This document shows positions 26,297 to 34,101 of a stretch of DNA of 39,631 nucleotides, in pieces. Position 1 is the stretch's first letter; each line of letters starts with the position of its first letter. Made by a program: the position numbers and the translations under genes. The stretch is from positions 1 through 39,631 of the forward strand of contig URDY01000026.1 in the NCBI GenBank assembly GCA_900546665.1. Direction: 5' to 3'. Under the pieces are notes generated by a model, which was not told the origin of the DNA, did no database searches, and worked only from the letters and a program-made list of their open reading frames with translations. The DNA is from an uncultured Paraprevotella sp. (GTDB lineage Bacteria > Bacteroidota > Bacteroidia > Bacteroidales > Bacteroidaceae).

Positions 26297-26770
26297 TTAA
26301 TGTGTCGGAGTATGATGGTATTCCTTGTCAATCCATGCCATGATGACGCTGACTGCATAATCCTGTTCTTCCCGGCTGAGAAGCCGTCCAGCCGGGATGT
26401 GATGCCATTTGCTGAAACACCCCCTGCAACAGCAGCCTGTGGCATGCTGTGCCTTGAATACGGGATGTCCTCTCATCGGTGTTTGTTTTCCGTCATTGGG
26501 GATGGCGGCCGGTGCCAGACGGCGGGCGATAAAGTCAGCGGCATGTTGTCTGATCGTATCCATGCCTTTCGTGCGGATATAATCCAGGTCTTTTTCCGAC
26601 AGATGAAAACGGCTCCTGAACTGTGATCCGGCCAGTCGGGTGAACAGGGCGCTATGGTCATAATTCACGGGTGCTGCAGTCGGCATGTCCGGTTGAAGGC
26701 TTTCCTCAGGTCTGTTTTCTTCATCAGGAAAGAGTGAAGGTTGAATATAGCATGGCGTTTTTCTGGTCAT
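26297..26770 (-). CDS. DUF4186 family protein (157 aa)
   Basis: The C-terminal two-thirds match the DUF4186 pattern as I know it: SQFRSRFHL, DYIRTKGMDTIRQHA, DFIARRLAPAAIPNDGKQTP, MRGHPVFKAQHATGCCCRGC and KWHHIPAGR. The Cys cluster GCCCRGC together with nearby His suggests a metal site. Function of the family is unknown. The first 40 residues are low-complexity and Pro-rich. A full promoter at 26909-26940 precedes it, leaving a leader of about 130 nt, and the thioredoxin gene follows 77 bp downstream on the same strand. Confidence 0.8.
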   Translation of the reverse strand: MTRKTPCYIQPSLFPDEENRPEESLQPDMPTAAPVNYDHSALFTRLAGSQFRSRFHLSEKDLDYIRTKGMDTIRQHAADFIARRLAPAAIPNDGKQTPMRGHPVFKAQHATGCCCRGCFSKWHHIPAGRLLSREEQDYAVSVIMAWIDKEYHHTPTH

Positions 26771-26908
26771 AATGTCTTGTTTCGTTGAGTCCGTTGTCTG
26801 GCTCTGCAGTAACGGTTCCTTTTTGTCGGACGTACTTTCCGGTATGATGGCTATCGATGTAAGTACGAAGGAGCCGGATCCGTGATACGGTTTCCCGACA
26901 TGTCATTA

Positions 26909-26940
26909 CAAAGTTAATCCTGTTATGGGATTTTTCCAAA
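26909..26940 (-). promoter_or_regulatory. Full Bacteroidetes promoter for DUF4186-thioredoxin
   Basis: On the minus strand TTTG (26937-26940), a 20-bp spacer and TAACTTTG (26909-26916) match the consensus exactly. Transcription would start near 26902. Confidence 0.7.
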
Positions 26941-26971
26941 CTGCCGGTACCCTTAAAATGTGAAACAGTGT

Positions 26972-27874
26972 TTAAAACTGTCGGTTGACTTCAAAAAGTT
27001 TCTTTTTACGGTGGGCAAATTCCGTATCGTACGGTTCCGGAAGCTCCAGCATTTGCAGTTCTTCCGGTGTGATGGCTTTGATGATACTGTTCAGGCGGGC
27101 TGCAATGTCTTCACAACGGAAGTGTCCGTCTACGCGGTGGCCGCGCATTTCGGGGACATTCTCGTATGCTACTGTCGGATGGAATACATAATAGATGGCC
27201 AGAGCAATGTCCGTCCGGTGCAACCCCATGGCACAGGAAATATAGAAATCCCCGCGGTCCAGTATTTCAAACAGTCCGGGCAATCCGGCAATGATGTCGT
27301 GTACATCGGTATGCCGTTTGTCTATCGGAACGGACAAGTAATCCATTCCGGCATTCCGTACGTTCTGTTCGAAGCGGTCGGTATGATCGTGTGTCCGTAA
27401 ATCGATGACGGTCCGGATTCCGGTATCATGCACCTTGTTAAGCAGCCATAGGTTTTTGGGACCAGACATGGTACGCCCTCTTACTCCCCGGTCGAAGACG
27501 GGGGCGAGATCTGTAATAGGATAGGCTTTCAGCCGTTCATAAAGCCTGTTGGAAGGAGTGGATGACATCCATCCGGATGACGTGTCCGGGTCGGTATGGA
27601 TCTTGTTCTGCCTGTTCTTTCCGATATGCCAGCCGTCACACCAGGCACATTTGTATACGGAGTAGTGCACACCGTATTTTCGTTCCATGGCGGTAGCTGC
27701 CTGTGAGGCAGCCTCTCTGCTAGGGTAAGCTATTTTAGGCTTCCGGCTTTGCCGTGCGATATGGCTGTAACGGCTGAAGATGCCGAATGCGTTGTGCGTA
27801 ATGAAGATATGCCGTAGGGCTTTCGGGCGTGTCAGTTGGTCGTAAATGGCCAGTATGAGATTTCTGATGTGCAT
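26972..27874 (-). CDS. Protein-tyrosine-phosphatase-like protein with N-terminal Cys/His module (300 aa)
   Basis: The C-terminal half (about 140-235) has the dual-specificity phosphatase layout: VIDLRTHD, the general-acid loop VPID (D185) and the P-loop CAMGLHRT with C214 and R220 (CxxGxxRT). It should hydrolyse phosphoester bonds, on protein or a small molecule. The N-terminal part has a small module, residues 50-85, ending YKCAWCDGWHIG (C76, C79, H83), resembling a short Zn-binding domain that elsewhere occurs as a stand-alone small protein. The start at 27874 (MHIRNLILAIYD) is preferred; an upstream ATG at 27922 would add 16 residues. No signal peptide. The gene stands alone on the minus strand, divergent from the following gene. 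Confidence 0.7.
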   Translation of the reverse strand: MHIRNLILAIYDQLTRPKALRHIFITHNAFGIFSRYSHIARQSRKPKIAYPSREAASQAATAMERKYGVHYSVYKCAWCDGWHIGKNRQNKIHTDPDTSSGWMSSTPSNRLYERLKAYPITDLAPVFDRGVRGRTMSGPKNLWLLNKVHDTGIRTVIDLRTHDHTDRFEQNVRNAGMDYLSVPIDKRHTDVHDIIAGLPGLFEILDRGDFYISCAMGLHRTDIALAIYYVFHPTVAYENVPEMRGHRVDGHFRCEDIAARLNSIIKAITPEELQMLELPEPYDTEFAHRKKKLFEVNRQF

Positions 27875-28111
27875 CTTTTTCTTGATATATTTAGGTTGAT
27901 GAAACAGGTGGGGGAGGACCACATGTCATGTTCTGTTGCAATCCGGTATTTTTTTGACCGGTAAGTGAAGTTCTGATTTTAAAGAGTATGAATTTAGTGA
28001 TTTTCTCTCATGGACCTGATATTTTAGGAAAAGATTCTTATTACGGCCGTTTATTTCGATTCAGTTGGTATATTTCTGTGAAAATCAGACTGCGGAATGA
28101 TTTTAAAATTT

Positions 28112-28119
28112 TATTTTTG
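28112..28119 (+). promoter_or_regulatory. -7 element for the 230-aa gene
   Basis: TATTTTTG matches TAnnTTTG, 59 bp before the ATG at 28179. The -33 region is not a clear match. Confidence 0.4.
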
Positions 28120-28178
28120 TCAGGACTATTCTCTCAAATGAAAGGTCAATGGTTCTGTAGGACATTAAAAAAAGTGGT

Positions 28179-28871
28179 ATGGAATTGATACGCAGTGCAA
28201 TGGACATGGAACGGACTGCATTGGAACTGGGTTTTCTCCCATTTTTCCGTTGCGGTATACCCACATTCTCCATCGAAGAGAGAACCGATGCCGAATACTG
28301 GTTCTCCAGTGAAGAAGAAGGGCCGTGGGAGTGGAAAGGCCCGGTCATTCGGGAAGGCCATTGTGCCTATGGCAAGTTTTTTAATAAGAAAGCCGGCTAT
28401 GTCAGTCTGGAATGGTTGCCTGATCTGCTGAATGTCCGCCGGACCAGGCAGTATGCCAGAGATGAAGACACTGCGGCGCTGGATGAGGTCGTATTGCAGG
28501 CTATTGTCAGTGAAGGGGGAGTGACGGTAAGGGAGCTCCGCCATCTGTTGGGACTGTCTGGAAGGCGCGGCAAACGCCGTCCGACTGATATGGTTGATAT
28601 GACGGCCTCGGATGGCCGTATTTCGCTGGAACCGATTCTGACCCGCCTGATGATGAGGCTTCAGGTGGTCATTGCCGACTTTGTTTATAATACCGACCGT
28701 CATGGCAGACCGTATGGCTGGGGTGTGGCCCGTTATACGGTACCCGAAGTCCTTTACGGACGGATGGAGGCCGGTTGTCTGCCGGAGGAGTCTTATGAGA
28801 AGATTTACCGCCATTTCCGGTCGCTTTTTCCTGAGGCTCCCGAAAAGACCATCAGAAACCTGATAGGATAA
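28179..28871 (+). CDS. Conserved protein, possibly AlkZ-related winged-helix protein (230 aa)
   Basis: Cytosolic, with no signal peptide. Residues 1-35 (ALELGFLPFFRCGIPTFSIEE) and the segment YGKFFNKKAGYVSLEWLPDLLN are distinctive. A basic helix-turn-helix-like part follows (TVRELRHLLGLSGRRGKRRPTD, about 118-140) and a conserved-looking DRHGRPYGWGVARY near 182. From memory these features resemble proteins labelled AlkZ-related (relatives of a DNA glycosylase), but I cannot confirm the link; DNA binding is inference from the basic segment. The Nudix gene follows 65 bp downstream on the same strand, which would fit a DNA-maintenance pair. Confidence 0.6.
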   Translation: MELIRSAMDMERTALELGFLPFFRCGIPTFSIEERTDAEYWFSSEEEGPWEWKGPVIREGHCAYGKFFNKKAGYVSLEWLPDLLNVRRTRQYARDEDTAALDEVVLQAIVSEGGVTVRELRHLLGLSGRRGKRRPTDMVDMTASDGRISLEPILTRLMMRLQVVIADFVYNTDRHGRPYGWGVARYTVPEVLYGRMEAGCLPEESYEKIYRHFRSLFPEAPEKTIRNLIG

Positions 28872-28936
28872 AAGTCAGGTGGAAGTGTGGTAAGCGTATC
28901 TGTTTGTAATGGTATATATAGTGAATATAGTGAAAA

Positions 28937-29335
28937 ATGAAACATGTTGAAGTCGTTGCGGCCGTGATCCGTCAAGATGGAACCTATCTGGCCACCCAGC
29001 GCGGTTATGGAGAATATAAGGATTATTGGGAATTTCCCGGAGGAAAGGTCGAACCCGGTGAGAGTAGGGAAGAAGCGCTGCTGCGTGAAATCCGCGAAGA
29101 ACTTGATACCACTGTCAGTGTGGATGCCTTTCTTGTCACGGTCGATTATGACTACCCGTCATTCCATCTGACCATGCACTGCTATTTATGTTCCCTTCAT
29201 TCCGGCCATCTGGTATTAAAAGAACACGAGAATGCCCTTTGGCTGCATGCCGATGAACTGGAGCGCGTAGCCTGGTTGCCCGCAGACCGGGAAGTCGTGA
29301 AACGGTTAGCCGGTATTCATAAGGACGGAATCTGA
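28937..29335 (+). CDS. mutT: Nudix hydrolase, MutT-like 8-oxo-dGTP diphosphatase
   Basis: A 132-residue Nudix protein, the usual MutT length. The Nudix box runs from G36 (GGKVEPGESREEALL) into REIREEL (R50, E51, E54, E55), binding the catalytic metal; the late Gly of the box is Asp57. The N-terminus VEVVAAVIRQDGTYLATQR and the downstream WLHADELERVAWLPAD match MutT-type enzymes that remove 8-oxo-dGTP from the nucleotide pool. The exact nucleotide cannot be fixed by sequence alone. It lies 65 bp after the possible AlkZ-related gene. Confidence 0.85.
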   Translation: MKHVEVVAAVIRQDGTYLATQRGYGEYKDYWEFPGGKVEPGESREEALLREIREELDTTVSVDAFLVTVDYDYPSFHLTMHCYLCSLHSGHLVLKEHENALWLHADELERVAWLPADREVVKRLAGIHKDGI

Positions 29336-29375
29336 CCGAAAAATCCTTTAGAGATAGGACTATGCCCCTCTTATT

Positions 29376-29675
29376 TCAGCATCCGCTACCGTCAAGGCTG
29401 CAACTTGCACCGTCTTCAATGGGGCGAGAACGCAGCCCGGCTTCTTCTGGTGTAAGGGTGACCGTGCCGTCTTCGAGTACAAAACACGGGATACCGGCTG
29501 CACCGTATTGTTTGGCTTCAGCGAATACCGGTTCATGATCCCGTAATTTAAGGAACGCTTTTAAATCGCGGACATGCCGTCCGATGTCAATCACTTCATA
29601 CCGGTTGTTTCCTTTGACCTGTTCTTCTACATATTGGCAATCGGGACAGGAACTCATTCCATATATTCTGATCAT
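29376..29675 (-). CDS. Glutaredoxin-like protein (99 aa)
   Basis: A single-domain thioredoxin-fold protein starting MIRIYGMSSCPDC, with a CPDC redox site (C10, C13) and a cis-Pro segment GAAGIPCFVL. The tail ends SCSLDGSGC with two further Cys. The family reduces disulphides or mixed disulphides in the cytosol; the partner is unknown. It converges with the Nudix gene. On the minus strand TACTTTTG (29740-29747) and TATCTTTG (29814-29821) are candidate -7 elements upstream. Confidence 0.75.
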   Translation of the reverse strand: MIRIYGMSSCPDCQYVEEQVKGNNRYEVIDIGRHVRDLKAFLKLRDHEPVFAEAKQYGAAGIPCFVLEDGTVTLTPEEAGLRSRPIEDGASCSLDGSGC

Positions 29676-30198
29676 AGCCGTATCTTGTTTGGTTGTTTTT
29701 GGATATTATATTTATGGTTGCTATCGTGGACTCTGTTCACAAAAGTACAAATAAAAGAGAAAACGCAGGCGGGAATTTCCGTCTTTTCTATTTTTTACCC
29801 CTTCTTTTTGCTACAAAGATACGACATGGCATAAAGCTCGTGGTCATTTATGGTTGCTTCGGGTAATTTACGCTTACTTATAGTTACTTATGGTCATTTA
29901 GAAGTATTTTGTCCCATGAAAATTCCCAGGAGTGGTTTTTTCAAGGTCAGAAAACAGCGAAAAACAGGGAGTACCAGTCTGTTTCACGGCCGGACAATTC
30001 CACCACATAAGAAGTAAAAACCTGAAAAACTTCTTCACCTCTTCATCTTAGTTTATATTAATTTGATAAACAGTTTGTTATGGATGAATATTTATCCTTC
30101 ATTCCTATTGAATACCTGTTTTTGGTTGAAAATCTAGATTGTCAATTAAAAATACCAAATTACCTGTTTTTTTCCGGCATCTTTTCGGAAAAGTCCGG

Positions 30199-30250
30199 CT
30201 TACTTTCAAAAAAGTAAGGTTTACTTTTTAAAAAGTAAGCTTTACTTTTT
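30199..30250. repeat. Array of alternating inverted arms (TTACTTTTT / AAAAAGTAA)
   Basis: CTTACTTT (30199-30206), AAAGTAAG (30211-30218), TTACTTTTT (30221-30229), AAAAAGTAA (30230-30238) and TTACTTTTT (30242-30250) alternate in orientation. Each arm can pair with either neighbour, giving mutually exclusive hairpins. Confidence 0.75.
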
Positions 30251-30274
30251 TTAGAATGTCAGGAATTTTGAAAT

Positions 30275-30296
30275 CCGGCGTTTTGCCGGTTTTTTT
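30275..30296 (+). terminator. Intrinsic terminator with no gene in front of it
   Basis: CCGGC GTTTT GCCGG followed by seven T residues is a textbook intrinsic terminator. The nearest upstream plus-strand gene is the Nudix gene, ending 940 bp earlier, so it may end an untranslated RNA. Confidence 0.75.
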
Positions 30297-30320
30297 GTTT
30301 CAAACATGCCCTGACCATTC

Positions 30321-30410
30321 GGTGAAGGGGTGGTGAACCACCGTAAGGCAGGTGAAGGATGCTCCTTCACCCTGAAAGCCGCATAAATACAGGGGGAGTG
30401 AAGGGGTGAA
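30321..30410. repeat. GTGAAG-type repeats and small hairpins
   Basis: GGTGAAGG occurs at 30321 and 30351, GTGAAGGGGTGAA at 30398-30410. GGTGAAGGA (30351-30359) pairs perfectly with TCCTTCACC (30363-30371), and GGTGGT pairs with ACCACC (30329-30342). Confidence 0.6.
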
Positions 30411-30606
30411 TGGGTTTTCTTTATTTGTTATAGGGGATTCATGGGTTGAGGTTGTCGGAAGGTATTTCAATTGATATTAAAAATTCAGTATCATAATGGT
30501 TGCGAGTATTATAAAATGTGTCGGTACTAACTGTTAAGTAGAAAGTCAACAGAATATGGCATTAAGAATTGTGTCTTGTGTTAATTATTATTAATTATAG
30601 TAATTC

Positions 30607-30623
30607 TACTAAGTGTATTAGTA
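30607..30623 (+). promoter_or_regulatory. Dyad, candidate BlaI-type operator
   Basis: TACTAA GTGTA TTAGTA is a perfect 6-bp inverted repeat just upstream of the regulator gene, beside TTTG (30629-30632) and TATACTTG (30643-30650). BlaI/MecI repressors bind short dyads at their own promoter, so autorepression is likely by family analogy; the sequence differs from the staphylococcal TACA/TGTA site. Confidence 0.5.
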
Positions 30624-30681
30624 TATTGTTTGTGTTTTTTCTTATACTTGCAAAGTAAACCGATAAAAAAGCATACATGAT

Positions 30682-31050
30682 ATGAAAAGTTTGACTTTGA
30701 AAGAAAAAGAGATAATGGATATTTTGTGGGAACACGGTCCGATGGTCATTCGCGATATGTTGGCGTTTTACGATGAGCCGAAGCCGCATTACAACACAGT
30801 GGCCACGCTGGTGAAGCTGTTGGTAGAGAAAGGTTTCGTGGAGTATGAGGCTGTGGGGAACATTTACTTGTACCGTGCCAGGGTCAGCCGTAAGCAATGT
30901 GGCGGGAGTGCCATGGGAGACTTGGTGTCCCGATTTTATGACAATTCCTATACGAATGTGGTTTCTCAATTCATCGAGGAAGACAAGATAGGGTTGGATG
31001 AGTTGAAACAACTGATAGCTCAGATAGAGCAAGGACGCGAAAAAGAGTGA
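30682..31050 (+). CDS. BlaI/MecI/CopY-family transcriptional repressor
   Basis: A 122-residue winged-helix repressor. The N-terminal DNA-binding domain is clear (LTLKEKEIMDILWEHGPMVI, then NTVATLVKLLVEKGFVEYE), and the C-terminal helices (residues about 75-118) form the dimer part (FYDNSYTNVVSQFIEEDKIG). In this family a membrane peptidase encoded next door triggers its cleavage and so relieves repression. The M56 peptidase gene begins 4 bp after its stop. A dyad at 30607-30623 is a candidate operator. The usual cleavage site position cannot be judged from sequence alone. Confidence 0.9.
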   Translation: MKSLTLKEKEIMDILWEHGPMVIRDMLAFYDEPKPHYNTVATLVKLLVEKGFVEYEAVGNIYLYRARVSRKQCGGSAMGDLVSRFYDNSYTNVVSQFIEEDKIGLDELKQLIAQIEQGREKE

Positions 31051-31054
31051 GACG

Positions 31055-32434
31055 ATGATGGCTGCGTGGTTTATCTATTTGTCGAAATGCAGCGTTTGCC
31101 TGTGTGTCCTTTACGCATTCTGCAAATGCCTGTGCGCTGGTTCCACTTTGTTCGGTTTCCATCGTAAATTGATGCTTTGGGGACTGGCTGTTAGCTTGTG
31201 TTTGCCATTGGTGCAATGGACCACGGAAAAAGAAACGAAAGCGCAGAGTCCCTTGCTGATGTGGAGTGAAATGCTGTCCGAGGCTTGGCAGGAAATGCCG
31301 GTTGCCGTGGAGAGGCAAATGGAAACAGTAGATATACGTTTGGAAGAGAAGGATGGTGCATGGATACGGAACCTTCTTCCTTGGAGCTATTGGGCCGGTG
31401 CGCTGGCGGTATTCCTTTCCTATGGCTTGTGTTACATTCGCCTGTGGCGGCTGTTGCGCCGTGGCGAGCGTGTGGGAGGACAAGGGTGGACAGGTATTCT
31501 GACGGACGAGCCGGTGGAACCTTTCAGTGTGGGGCGTTTCGTGGTGATGAGCAGCGAGGATTATCGTGCTTTTCCTCTTATCTGCTTGCACGAACAAATG
31601 CACGTTCGTTTTCGTCATACATGGGACGAGGTGCTGATGCAGGCGCTCACCGTGTTATTCTGGTTTCATCCTTTGGTCTGGCTGTTACGCAGGGATTTGC
31701 GCGAGCAGCATGAGTTTCAGGCCGACGAAGGGGTACTTCAACAAGGCATCGATGCAAAGACATATCAGATTTTGTTGGTGCGGAAGTCTGTGGGCGCGAA
31801 AAGATTTGCCATGGCGAGCGGCTTCTGTCACTGTTCACTTAAAAAACGTGTAACTATGATGCTTAAAAAACGAACGAACGGATGGCGGCGGATCGGCTTG
31901 TTATTGGTCCTGCCGCTGGTGGGTGGCACGGCTTGGCTGTTTGCCCGCCCGGAAATGAACGTGTCGCAACAGCAGGAGAGGGTGGCGGCAAAGGAAACTG
32001 CGGTAGCAACTCTGGCGGATACGGTGCGGTGTGAGCGCCGGTATGCGGAAATGAAAGATGGTCCAGAGGTGTTTGACGTAAAAATCAATTGGAAGAGTGA
32101 GGTTTTGCTGACTGATGACGTGCATTTAAAAAAGAAGAAGCGTGGAGCTGCGTCGTTAGTCGAAGTGGAACAGGTGGCCACGCAGATGCTGATGGAGAAG
32201 TTCCGGAAGATGGTAGATTCGGATAAGGATGTGCATCCGGTCATCCGCATACAGGCAAGCACTCAGACTCCGGAAGAGAGCGTGGAGAAACTGGAACAGG
32301 CTTTGCGTGAGGCTGTCAGGAAGGCTGTGGCCGAGCTGTCCCTTTCCTGTCCGGCAGACCGGATGCAGAAGTTCTTGGAGGTGAATTGGGCTTATCAGAA
32401 ACCGAAAAATATCCCAAGAAATAGAAAGAACTGA
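31055..32434 (+). CDS. BlaR1/MecR1-like M56 membrane metallopeptidase (459 aa)
   Basis: An inner-membrane zinc peptidase with an HExxH motif (HEQMH, H179 and H183) and a distal EFQADEGVL helix, flanked by hydrophobic helices at the N-terminus (with many Cys: SKCSVCLCVLYAFCKCLC), near 108-125, 205-217 and 275-293. It should sense an envelope signal and inactivate the partner BlaI-type repressor. There is no C-terminal penicillin-binding domain: the last 160 residues are a soluble, mostly helical segment with an ExbD-like flavour (VEVEQVATQMLMEKFRKMV), so the signal is unlikely to be a classical beta-lactam acylation. ATG 31055 and 31058 are both possible starts. Confidence 0.85.
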   Translation: MMAAWFIYLSKCSVCLCVLYAFCKCLCAGSTLFGFHRKLMLWGLAVSLCLPLVQWTTEKETKAQSPLLMWSEMLSEAWQEMPVAVERQMETVDIRLEEKDGAWIRNLLPWSYWAGALAVFLSYGLCYIRLWRLLRRGERVGGQGWTGILTDEPVEPFSVGRFVVMSSEDYRAFPLICLHEQMHVRFRHTWDEVLMQALTVLFWFHPLVWLLRRDLREQHEFQADEGVLQQGIDAKTYQILLVRKSVGAKRFAMASGFCHCSLKKRVTMMLKKRTNGWRRIGLLLVLPLVGGTAWLFARPEMNVSQQQERVAAKETAVATLADTVRCERRYAEMKDGPEVFDVKINWKSEVLLTDDVHLKKKKRGAASLVEVEQVATQMLMEKFRKMVDSDKDVHPVIRIQASTQTPEESVEKLEQALREAVRKAVAELSLSCPADRMQKFLEVNWAYQKPKNIPRNRKN

Positions 32435-32616
32435 GTCTGTTTACGGTGTCCTCGTGGTTAAGCGGGGATGCCTTGCTTTGATTGAATGCATGGGTTTATG
32501 ATGGAGGTAAGGAGATTGATGGCAGGCAGATAATATGATGTAAACAGATGTGGGGTGTTCGTGTCTAGAAGTGTTGGAGAAATTTAAACGACGGTAGCTA
32601 TAGATTTTTAAAGACC

Positions 32617-33351
32617 TTATTTCCTGTAAATGTATCTGGCCAATCCGTAAATATATCTGCGGAATCCCGGGCGATACCGGAGTACACGGTCGAACCACTT
32701 CAAGTGATGACTGACAATCCGTACGGCCCATCCTACATAGTACATGGCAAATAATGTGCCCGGTCCGATGATGTACCATTGCCACTTTCCGAAAAATGCA
32801 TAACTGAATATAATTCCCAAAATGACGAGTGAAATGTCTACAGTGATTTTCACTTTTGGAAATTCTGCATTCAGCATTTTGCTGACTGCAACAGGAAAAC
32901 CTTCTCCTGGCATGGTTATGCTGCCGCATCTTACTTCAAATGCAATACCCGCAGCCAGAATGGTGCATCCGACAAGCTGGGCTGTAGCTTTTTCCCACAG
33001 AGCTATGGGCTGTAACCATGAAATAAGATTCATGTTCAGATCTATCAGTAAACCAAAAACAAAGCCTACGAGCAGTTGGAAAAGCTGAACAGATTCGAAC
33101 TGCCGTCTGAGTATGCCTATTTGTCCTACAACCAGTAAGGCATTCATGATGAAAGTGTATTGTCCGATGGTTAATGCAGGTACCTGTCCGTTTGTTCCCG
33201 CATCATGAAAGACGTATGGGAGTACGCTGATAACGCTTGATCCCAGCATGCTTTTTACACATAGCGCAATACCCAGTGTCATGATATACAATGCAAAAAG
33301 TAGCAGAATATGCTGCCATGCAAATGATATTATTTTTTCTTTTACGGTCAT
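32617..33351 (-). CDS. YczE/YyaS-type integral membrane protein (DUF6198-like, 244 aa)
   Basis: Five or six hydrophobic helices span residues about 10-200. The family-like blocks are GIALCVKSMLGSSVIS near 27-42, GFVFGLLIDLNMN near 95-108, GIAFEVRCGSITMPGEGFPVAVS near 135-157 and KVKITVDISLVILG. It resembles the YczE/YitT group of membrane proteins, whose function is not settled; a transport role is possible. The C-terminus is short and very basic (RPGFRRYIYGLARYIYRK). It lies 36 bp after the flavin-fold gene on the same strand and is probably co-transcribed. Confidence 0.75.
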   Translation of the reverse strand: MTVKEKIISFAWQHILLLFALYIMTLGIALCVKSMLGSSVISVLPYVFHDAGTNGQVPALTIGQYTFIMNALLVVGQIGILRRQFESVQLFQLLVGFVFGLLIDLNMNLISWLQPIALWEKATAQLVGCTILAAGIAFEVRCGSITMPGEGFPVAVSKMLNAEFPKVKITVDISLVILGIIFSYAFFGKWQWYIIGPGTLFAMYYVGWAVRIVSHHLKWFDRVLRYRPGFRRYIYGLARYIYRK

Positions 33352-33387
33352 TTCTACAGTATCTTGTGGTTGTTTTCCTTTGGAAAA

Positions 33388-33858
33388 TCAGAATTTAAAA
33401 TGAATGGGTTTTGCAAATTCTGCTTTTTCTTCCAGACCTTTTACATTGCCTAGATTAGTCATCCATCCATCGATATTTTTAAGATAGAATACTTTGAAAA
33501 TGGGATTATGGCGCATATCCTTATATAGGGCATGGACAATGGCACTTTTTTCGATGATGGCATCACGGATATCCTGGCGTTCTTCAAAGACTGCTTCTGC
33601 CGATAATCGGATCCATGGGGTTTGTATTTCATCTTTTTCCAGTTTACAACCACAAAGTTCCAGAGATGGATTGGCTTGAAGTTCTGCATATACTTCTTTT
33701 TTTGAGTTCGTACAGAACCATAGCTTTTCGTCTTCCAGAACCATGTATTGCATGGGGCGAACTTTGGGTCTGCCATCCAGACCAATTGTAGCCATGAACT
33801 GAATACCTATGTTATCCAGATAGTTTGCCACATCTTGTAGGGTTATTTTTTCGTTCAT
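33388..33858 (-). CDS. Pyridoxamine 5'-phosphate oxidase-fold protein (156 aa)
   Basis: A small split-barrel flavin-binding protein. Visible features are FMATIGLDGRPKVRPMQYM (residues about 21-39), LWFCTNSKKEVYAEL, NPSLELCGC and the central IRLSAEAVFEE, all typical of the PNPOx-like family that binds FMN or F420-like cofactors and often acts as a reductase on small molecules. True pyridoxamine oxidases are longer (about 200 residues), so that role is unlikely. It is separated from the dxs-like gene upstream by a strong terminator. Confidence 0.8.
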   Translation of the reverse strand: MNEKITLQDVANYLDNIGIQFMATIGLDGRPKVRPMQYMVLEDEKLWFCTNSKKEVYAELQANPSLELCGCKLEKDEIQTPWIRLSAEAVFEERQDIRDAIIEKSAIVHALYKDMRHNPIFKVFYLKNIDGWMTNLGNVKGLEEKAEFAKPIHFKF

Positions 33859-33960
33859 TGTCGTTGCTTTTTTGTGTATCGTTTCTGGTAAAATACAATA
33901 TTCGCAAAAATTCCTGTCATCTGCAAGTAAATGGCAGAAAAGTTGACTGATGAAGAAAAA

Positions 33961-34010
33961 TCCCTCAAATCCGGTATTGTTTCTTTATTAAGAATACCGG
34001 ATTTGAGGGA
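33961..34010 (-). terminator. Strong terminator after the DXS-like gene
   Basis: TCCCTCAAATCCGGTATT and its exact complement form an 18-bp perfect stem with a 14-nt loop. On the minus strand the stem is followed by TTTTTCTTC; on the plus strand by ATATAAAAAA, so the minus-strand direction is favoured, ending the dxs-like transcript. Confidence 0.85.
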
Positions 34011-34101
34011 ATATAAAAAACTGATATTATATACAGGACATTCTTTCAGAAAGTTATAATCCTGTCCTTTTCGTTTTTTACCGAAAACTTTTTACAGATT
34101 A

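Larger units (their letters stand above)
29830..30600. other. Gene-free repeat-rich region
   Basis: This stretch between the glutaredoxin-like gene and the BlaI-like gene has no supported coding sequence. It holds short near-repeats of TTATGGTTACTTA type (29840-29900), TTCTTCACCTCTTCAT in one orientation (30029-30044), the alternating inverted arms at 30199-30250, an intrinsic terminator at 30275-30296 and GGTGAAGG-type repeats at 30321-30410. From memory, similar TTCACC-rich spacers occur repeatedly in Bacteroides genomes; I cannot name a family. Confidence 0.5.

Noticed and set aside
26724..26939. 71-codon minus-strand frame upstream of the DUF4186 gene
   Set aside because: Its start lies within the -33 element of a full promoter (26909-26940), so it would be upstream of the transcript start; the sequence has no recognised features and overlaps the DUF4186 gene.
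28146..28814. 222-codon minus-strand frame opposite the 230-residue gene
   Set aside because: It is antisense to a gene with a promoter and recognisable blocks; its composition is Pro/His/Arg-rich as expected of a shadow frame.
29916..30008. 30-codon basic frame starting MKIPRSGFFKVRKQRK
   Set aside because: No promoter element or homologue pattern known to me; length is within chance in this gene-free region.
30199..30410. Possible CRISPR-like array
   Set aside because: The arms alternate in orientation and are 8-10 bp at 10-12 bp spacing, unlike direct repeats of 25-40 bp with unique spacers, and no cas genes are present.
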